The notes beneath the pieces were generated by a model. The model was not told where the DNA came from. It saw only the letters and a list, made by a program, of their open reading frames with translations, and did no database searches. Positions 32,116 through 36,201 of a stretch of DNA of 36,201 nucleotides are shown one piece after another. Position numbers and translations under genes: made by a program. This stretch comes from Flavobacteriales bacterium (GTDB taxonomy: Bacteria > Bacteroidota > Bacteroidia > Flavobacteriales_D > Parvicellaceae), in contig JALWSJ010000422.1 of assembly GCA_026993705.1 (NCBI GenBank), positions 1-36,201 of the forward strand. Direction: 5' to 3'. How positions within the stretch are numbered: position 1 is the stretch's first letter; each line of letters opens with the position of its first letter.

Positions 32116-32255
32116 GGGCGTTCCCATTACAGCATAAAAAAGCAGTTTCGCTACACAACACTACTTTTTAACGCTGTAATGGTCGGGCTATCCGCTATAT
32201 CTTTTGCCCTCCAAAAGGAGGGAGGGCAAAAGGATGCCGCTTCTATCCCTAACGC
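32116..32255 (-). ncRNA. Structured repeat copy g (Flavo-1-like RNA)
   Basis: Read on the minus strand. The outer helix is GCGTT/AACGC. The inner 2-bp helix is GC/GC, a third variant beside GT/AC and AC/GT. ATC/GAT flanks the bulged C. The first hairpin is identical to that of copy d (CTTTTGCCCTCC, 4-nt bulge). The second hairpin is of the ATTACAGC type shared with copies b and f, with G.U and U.U irregularities. It is thus a mosaic of the d and b/f types. It lies 45 nt upstream of the rluB -7 box. Confidence 0.8.
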
Positions 32256-32403
32256 GAGTGGAATGAGGATTAAGAAAGTGAGTTTTAGTTTCTTGAGACG
32301 ATGAAAAATTCTTTTGCATAGCCCCAGCTATGGAAAATAATTTTGAAGAAGTATAAAGGAAGTAAAAACGTTTTATGGTTCTCATTATGCTCGCGTTAGG
32401 GAT
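32245..32403. repeat. R2 repeat, copy 3 (full length, ~159 bp)
   Basis: The left end is ATCCCTAACGCGAGTGGAAT followed by GAG, and the right end is CTCATTATGCTCGCG followed by TTAGGGAT, near-perfect inverted repeats of about 22 bp. The interior contains AAAGTGAGTTTTAGTTTCTT, GACGATGAAAAATTC, a CATAGC-CCCA-GCTATG hairpin and GAAGAAGTATAAAGGAAG. It is in the opposite orientation to copy 1. The left end is shared with structured repeat copy g and the right end with R3 copy 2. Confidence 0.78.
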
Positions 32404-32519
32404 GCTTCCAACTAACGTAAAAATATCGTGCTGAATATCAAATAGTTATAAAATTGTTGTTTTTTACGTTAGCAACAAAACTCAACTGTTTTTTACACAG
32501 TCGCTTAATAATCCCTAAC
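32395..32519. repeat. R3 repeat, copy 2
   Basis: It is bounded by GTTAGGGAT and ATCCCTAAC. It has CCAACTAACGTAAAAATA at the left, its partner TTTTTTACGTTAG, and AAAACTCAACTGTTTTTTAC with ACAGTCGCTTAATAATCCC at the right, with an ACTGT/ACAGT hairpin. The flanking blocks match copy 1 (20672-20793) closely; the AT-rich loop between the arms does not. Confidence 0.7.
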
Positions 32520-32690
32520 GCCAGATTGTCTAAAAACCTAATTTACAGTAAGATTTATATCTGATTATCCATGTGTTATAATTCTTGTTTTCAAGTTTCT
32601 TAGGGTTTTTAGACAGTCTGACGCAAGTGGAATGAGTGCATAGAAAGCGAATTTTAGTTTTCTTAAACAATGAAAAATTCTTTTGAGTAT
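32511..32690. repeat. R2 repeat, copy 4 (right half lost, split by an insertion)
   Basis: ATCCCTAACGC (32511-32521) is the R2 left end and the sequence resumes at 32621 with ACGCAAGTGGAATGAG, GAAAGCGAATTTTAGTTTTC and CAATGAAAAATTCTTTTG, matching the left half of copy 3. The match fades near 32690 and no right end follows. The interruption is exactly the 99-bp insertion at 32522-32620. Confidence 0.65.
32522..32620. mobile_element. MITE-like insertion, 99 bp, with 17-bp inverted ends and ACGC duplication
   Basis: The left end is CAGATTGTCTAAAAACC and the right end GGTTTTTAGACAGTCTG, which are inverted repeats with one mismatch. Both sides are flanked by ACGC (32518-32521 and 32621-32624). Removing the insertion and one ACGC restores CCCTAACGCAAGTGGAATGAG-type sequence (ATCCCTAACGC then AAGTGGAATGAG), the expected R2 left end. 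The interior is AT-rich with no gene, so it must be moved by a transposase elsewhere. The parent family is not identified. Confidence 0.72.
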
Positions 32691-32752
32691 TCTTATACCA
32701 TTTAAACATAAAAACGTAATTTTATTATTTTCGTAAAAACTTTTAATCAACG

Positions 32753-33607
32753 ATGCTCAAAGACCTGACCTTAGGATTTCGTAGTTACATAATGGCTACA
32801 CGATTTATCATCAAACACAAACTGTGGGTTTATTTTTTCTTCCCGATGCTTATGTTCGTGTTCATTTATTACCTCGGTGTAACCTTTGAAGAATGGAAAA
32901 TGCAAGCATCCACTGCAACAACAGAAGATGATATTTGGATAAAAATAATTCGAGCTCTAGAATACGGACTATACACCGCCTTAGCCTTTATGGTCTTTAA
33001 GTTTATGCGTTATATCCTAATTATTTTGCTCTCGCCTGTACTCTCTATAGTATCCGAAAGAGTAGAAAGAATAATAGCAGGTAATGTCTATAAATTCAAC
33101 CTTAAACAACTAATTAAAGATATTAAGAGAACCATAAATCTATCCATCAGAAATTTAATTTGGGAATTTGGAACCGTTTATTCCATTTACCTCATTGTCG
33201 CTATTTTTTCTTGGGTATTTAGTATTCCCGAACACATAACGACAACTATTAACACTACCGTATCTATGTTAATTGGGTTTTATTACTACGGCTTTAGCTT
33301 CATCGACTACCTCAACGAACGAAGAAGATTAACCATCTCAGAAAGTGTAATTTTCGTAAAAAAACACAAAGGATTTGCCCTTGCTTTGGGGTCTGTTTTT
33401 ACCCTTTTGTTTCATTACACGAATATTTATTTTGTTTCTATCAAAGACGACTTAACGAGCAACGCCTTTTTGACGTTGGTAATTTTTTCTTCCGTAATAA
33501 TGTCCATTATTCCTATTATCACTATCGTTGCCGCCACATTGGGGGTACACGAATTAGTAGATTTAACTACAAATCCTTATGCGTTGAAAAACACCGAAAC
33601 AAAATGA
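32753..33607 (+). CDS. EI24-domain integral membrane protein
   Basis: The EI24 family (etoposide-induced 2.4/CysZ-like) comprises inner-membrane proteins; bacterial CysZ members take up sulfate, but many others have no known role. The 284-residue protein has about five to six membrane segments (LWVYFFFPMLMFVFIYYLGV, LYTALAFMVFKFMRYILIIL, VYSIYLIVAIFSWVF and two more near the C-terminus). The conserved cytoplasmic blocks are LSPVLSIVSERVE and YYGFSFIDYLNERRRLTISE, followed by VKKHKGFALALG, which together are the EI24 hallmark. The start at 32753 gives LTLGFRSYIMATRFI, also typical. It stands alone after a large repeat island; only a weak -7 box is visible. A sulfate role should not be assumed. 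Confidence 0.87.
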   Translation: MLKDLTLGFRSYIMATRFIIKHKLWVYFFFPMLMFVFIYYLGVTFEEWKMQASTATTEDDIWIKIIRALEYGLYTALAFMVFKFMRYILIILLSPVLSIVSERVERIIAGNVYKFNLKQLIKDIKRTINLSIRNLIWEFGTVYSIYLIVAIFSWVFSIPEHITTTINTTVSMLIGFYYYGFSFIDYLNERRRLTISESVIFVKKHKGFALALGSVFTLLFHYTNIYFVSIKDDLTSNAFLTLVIFSSVIMSIIPIITIVAATLGVHELVDLTTNPYALKNTETK

Positions 33608-33726
33608 TTTAAGGTAAATATCTCTTTTCAATCATAATTACACCATAAAAACAAAATCTTTTCAACAAAACAACCAAAAATCATTAACAAGACTAAAAAA
33701 GTTATTTTTTTATTCACTGAAATAAA

Positions 33727-33764
33727 TATATTTGTTGTAAGGTATTGCATAGTAAATACTTTTG
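33727..33764 (+). promoter_or_regulatory. Tandem -7 boxes upstream of the TPR-PD40 gene
   Basis: TATATTTG (33727-33734) and TACTTTTG (33757-33764) both match TAnnTTTG exactly, and both are followed by TTGTAA. The TTTG of the first box is 22 nt before the second, a workable -33 element for it. The second box predicts a start near 33771 and a leader of about 50 nt before the ATG at 33824. Confidence 0.5.
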
Positions 33765-33823
33765 TTGTAAATATGCAGACTATAAAATAAACTTGATTAA
33801 AGTCAACTTCATAAACTGAAAAC

Positions 33824-35197
33824 ATGAAAAAATTATTACTGATAGCATTGTTATTCGGAATTGGAAATTCTTACGCTTCTATGGAGTACCAAAGCTATAG
33901 AGACACATCTAAAAACATCATCGAAGCTACCAAATTACAATTTAAAGTGGCAAACGGTATGGATATGTTCTATTCCTATAATTACAGAGGTGCTTTAAAC
34001 ACTTTTAGAGAAGTATTAGCTTTAGACGAAAAAAATGCTGGAGCCATGTTTGGAATCGCTCGTTGCCAGTATGCCCTCGGTAAATTTGATTTGGCAAAAG
34101 AATACATTGACCGTGCTATGAAAATTGATTCTACGGTTGATAGAGATGTTTATCTTATCCGCGGGCAAATTGAACACCGATTAGAACTGCTGGACGATGC
34201 GATTGCCGATTACGAAAAACACAAAGCAACACTGGACGGAAAAGAAAAATTAATTGAAGAATCTGGCGTTGACACTTATATTACTCAATGTGAATTTGCG
34301 AAAAAAGCCATGGCTAATCCTGAAGATGTTAAAATAACAAACATAGGAGGAGAAATAAATACGTCAGCTCCTGAATTTGCTCCTTGCATTTCGCAAGACG
34401 GGAGAATTTTGGTCTTCACCTCAAGACGTTCCGATACCAAAGGCGGAAACGTAGATAAGAATTTTGATTTTATGTACTATTCGGATATTTATATTTCCGA
34501 CTTGGATACCATTACAGGAAAATGGACAAAAGCAGTACCTGCTCACGGAAAAGTAAATACGGAGTTCCACGATGGAGCGTTAGGTTTTACCCCAAAAGGA
34601 AAAATGCTAATCTACCGAAACATTATGAAGGTAACCGGAAGCGGTGATATTTACGTTTCTAAAAGAAGTAAAACAGGTAAATGGGCAGAACCCAAACCTA
34701 TTTTGGAAAAAGAGGATAAAAAAATCAGCAAAAAAATTAACTCCAGCTATTTTGAGTCTTCTGCAACCATGACTGCTGATGGTAAGTTTATCTATTTCGT
34801 ATCGGAAAGACCCGGAGGATTGGGAAGAGCAGATATTTATGTAGTAGAAAAGAAAAGCGGAGCTTGGCAAGAACCAAAAAATATTGGAGCTACCATTAAC
34901 ACTAAAGGAGATGAAAAAAGCGTCTTTATTTCCTTAGACGGAAACACCATGTATTTTTCTTCCAACGGGTATAAAAATAGTTTAGGAAGTTACGACATCT
35001 ACGTTACACACAAAAAAGAAGACGGAACGTGGAGCGAACCCAAAAATATGGGCTACCCAATTAACACCACAAAAGAAGAAAAAACAATCTCGATAAGCCC
35101 CGATGGCAAAACCGCTTATGTAAGTGCTTATTACGACATCGACAGCAAAGGAAACGCAGATGTGTTTACCATTGATCTTTCTAAATTGAATAAATAG
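33824..35197 (+). CDS. TPR and PD40 (TolB-like propeller) exported protein
   Basis: This is a 457-residue protein with a signal peptide to about residue 18 (IGNSYAS). TPR-like helices run at about 35-160 (GMDMFYSYNYRGALNTFREVL, ARCQYALGKFDLAKEYIDRA). A PD40 propeller follows at about 170-455 (ISQDGRILVFTSRR, MTADGKFIYFVSERPGGLG with ADIYV, ISLDGNTMYFSSNGY with SYDIYV, ISPDGKTAYVSAYYD). This layout is shared with T9SS- and peptidoglycan-linked Bacteroidota proteins that usually end in an OmpA-type domain, which is missing here although the end looks natural (FTIDLSKLNK). It may be a periplasmic scaffold. It has tandem promoters and appears monocistronic. I am sure of the domains but not of the role. 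Confidence 0.85.
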   Translation: MKKLLLIALLFGIGNSYASMEYQSYRDTSKNIIEATKLQFKVANGMDMFYSYNYRGALNTFREVLALDEKNAGAMFGIARCQYALGKFDLAKEYIDRAMKIDSTVDRDVYLIRGQIEHRLELLDDAIADYEKHKATLDGKEKLIEESGVDTYITQCEFAKKAMANPEDVKITNIGGEINTSAPEFAPCISQDGRILVFTSRRSDTKGGNVDKNFDFMYYSDIYISDLDTITGKWTKAVPAHGKVNTEFHDGALGFTPKGKMLIYRNIMKVTGSGDIYVSKRSKTGKWAEPKPILEKEDKKISKKINSSYFESSATMTADGKFIYFVSERPGGLGRADIYVVEKKSGAWQEPKNIGATINTKGDEKSVFISLDGNTMYFSSNGYKNSLGSYDIYVTHKKEDGTWSEPKNMGYPINTTKEEKTISISPDGKTAYVSAYYDIDSKGNADVFTIDLSKLNK

Positions 35198-36201
35198 CTT
35201 GGTTATTTATATATTTACGTTGCCCTTCATTAAGAAATAAAAAAGTTCTTTAAAATACTGACGATTAAGACTAAAACAAACGGATGGAGAAAAACTAAAC
35301 TTTTGTGCTAAATTTTGAGCGACAAGCCTTTTTAAAATTTTTGAGAAATTGAGTTTTTTAAACGATAAATCCGATGCAGTGCTTAACGAATAGAAAGAGC
35401 CTCAAACTGAATAAAGATTTGAACTGAAAGATTTTCTTTTAGAACTCTGCTAATCCGACAGTTTTTAGCAGTTTTTGAGAGAAGATTAAACCAGAGGATA
35501 AGAATTGAAAGAAACAGACTAAAACCCTAACGAAAAGAATTGACTAAGCACCGTGAGAACTGATTAAACAAACTCTTTAAATTTCTGTAAAAAATGACTG
35601 ATAATTAAATCTGATTCTTAGCTAATTGATTAAAACTGAAAATTAAATAAACGCAAAACATTCAACCAAATAAATCTAAATCATCAGGATATTTAAACAT
35701 TTCAAGTCTAGTAAAAGATATTTGATTAAACTTCTGTGAGAATTGACAAAAATAAACGGATAAGAATTTCTTAAGAAAGGAAACGATAATGAGTTAGAAA
35801 CGTTTGAAAATTAAGTTTAAAATAGGAGAGGAGTTAAAGTGATAAATCAAAAGAAAATGAGAATTAAGCACAAAAATTGAAATTGTTGATAAAAATTGAT
35901 ATTGAAAAATATGATAAGTCTTTAGATTTATGTAGCTTAGATGAGTTTTAGTGCTTTTCTAATTATTGAGGTGCTTAACCTAAGAATTGAAGAGAGCTGA
36001 ACGATAAAATTGAATAAAAATGAAGAATACGAAGGGCAACACAGCGTATAGCTCATAGCCGACTACCGTCGGCTACGAGCTATACCCACACGTTAGGCGT
36101 AATCAGAGAATAAGCAAATGAAACGATAAGAAAAACAGACTTTTAAAAAAAGGATAAAAACCCCAAAATTGAAAAGAGGAGATAACCTGAAAGTTTTCTG
36201 C
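35198..36201. other. ORF-free A/purine-rich region
   Basis: No convincing gene is present in this kilobase; all frames are broken by frequent TAA and TGA. The plus strand is visibly rich in A and purines and reuses short words: ACGATAA (four or more times), GTGCTTAAC (twice), GATAAGAATT (twice), AAACGGAT (twice) and AGACTAAAAC-like words. The block 35219-36040 is bracketed by inverted GTTGCCCTTC and GAAGGGCAAC. The same texture resumes after the attC-like hairpin at 36034-36098. I see no tRNA, rRNA or promoter pattern. Confidence 0.7.
36034..36098. repeat. attC-like imperfect palindrome
   Basis: GTATAGCTCATAGCCGAC and GTCGGCTACGAGCTATAC (36046-36085) form an 18-bp stem with one A/C mismatch and a TACC loop. 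To the right is CGTTAGGC (core-site form GTTRRRY at 36092-36098). To the left, GGGCAAC (36034-36040) keeps the AAC of the inverse core RYYYAAC but not the pyrimidines. Size (65 bp) and layout resemble integron attC sites. No integrase is in the window, so the call is tentative. Confidence 0.45.

Larger units (their letters stand above)
32043..32752. other. Large divergent intergenic repeat island
   Basis: This 710-bp region has no credible gene. It contains the rluB -7 box (32063-32070), structured repeat copy g (32116-32255, minus strand), R2 copy 3 (32245-32403), R3 copy 2 (32395-32519), and an R2 fragment (32511-32690) split by a MITE-like insertion (32522-32620). Each neighbour shares its terminal word with the next. 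A weak -7-like TATTTTCG lies about 20 bp before the EI24 gene. Confidence 0.8.

Noticed and set aside
487..32255. Structured repeats as simple intrinsic terminators
   Set aside because: Neither hairpin is followed by a T run on the sense strand, conserved single-stranded parts surround them, and helices covary. The real terminator seen (8106-8144) looks different.
9190..32255. Structured repeats as leader riboswitches of the PfkB-family gene, mnmA and rluB
   Set aside because: Exact -7 boxes lie 45-49 nt downstream of the elements, so the mRNAs probably start after them, and the downstream genes have unrelated functions.
32188..32385. A 65-residue minus-strand open frame
   Set aside because: It runs across structured repeat copy g and R2 copy 3, whose sequence is explained as repeats; no family resemblance.
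32565..32750. A 61-residue minus-strand open frame
   Set aside because: It spans the MITE-like insertion and the broken R2 copy; it would be a chance frame.
33608..33823. Possible small gene before the TPR-PD40 gene
   Set aside because: The minus-strand frame here lies over two exact -7 boxes and AT-rich promoter DNA and resembles no protein.

Overview
The window looks like the chromosome of a low-GC member of Bacteroidota, most likely Flavobacteriales. Reasons: secreted proteins with both type A and type B sorting domains of the type IX secretion system (T9SS); a DnaJ with only two of the four zinc motifs, a form I associate with flavobacteria; a bacterial geranylgeranylglyceryl-phosphate synthase; a GYDIA-type GHMP kinase; Bacteroidota-style -7 boxes (TAnnTTTG) in front of many genes; and a multi-copy structured repeat that I believe is the Flavo-1 RNA motif.

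Layout. 1-474: right end of an internally deleted ISAs1-family insertion sequence. 637-3117 (minus): grpE-dnaJ-lipoprotein-rpiB unit. 3219-9104 (minus): GGGP synthase, an unknown exported protein, a TonB-dependent receptor with recO, and a PfkB-family kinase. 9345-17043 (minus): two large T9SS cargo proteins around a GHMP kinase. 17091-20409 (minus): PaaI-type thioesterase, pyrG and mnmA. 21029-25628 (minus): unit of sugar-nucleotide epimerase, asparagine synthase, secreted M24 peptidase and a DUF721/DciA-like protein. 25974-30425 (plus): SIMPL protein, a peptidase-like/PD40/outer-membrane-barrel fusion and a half-size TSUP permease. 30403-32042 (minus): patatin-like phospholipase and rluB-type pseudouridine synthase. 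32753-35197 (plus): EI24 membrane protein and a TPR-PD40 protein. 35198-36201 has no credible gene and contains an attC-like hairpin.

The most unusual content is between the genes. Seven copies (plus one relic) of a ~132-151 nt element share one fold: an outer helix, a first arm with a bulged hairpin and a second long hairpin. Helices covary between copies, and arm irregularities are G.U or U.U rather than A.C, which marks the transcribed strand. Two further repeat families (R2, ~160 bp with inverted ends; R3, ~122-125 bp) end in the same GTTAGGGAT word. The three families tile intergenic regions by sharing that word at each junction. One R2 copy is split by a 99-bp MITE-like insertion with 17-bp inverted ends and an ACGC duplication.

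Most genes are housekeeping or envelope functions. Co-transcribed groups are protein folding (grpE-dnaJ), surface polysaccharide or sugar metabolism (epimerase-asnB) and outer-membrane biogenesis or secretion (PD40, TSUP and T9SS cargo). Enzymes relevant to isoprenoid or ether-lipid metabolism are GGGP synthase and the GHMP kinase. Family names are from memory of motifs; no database search was possible.
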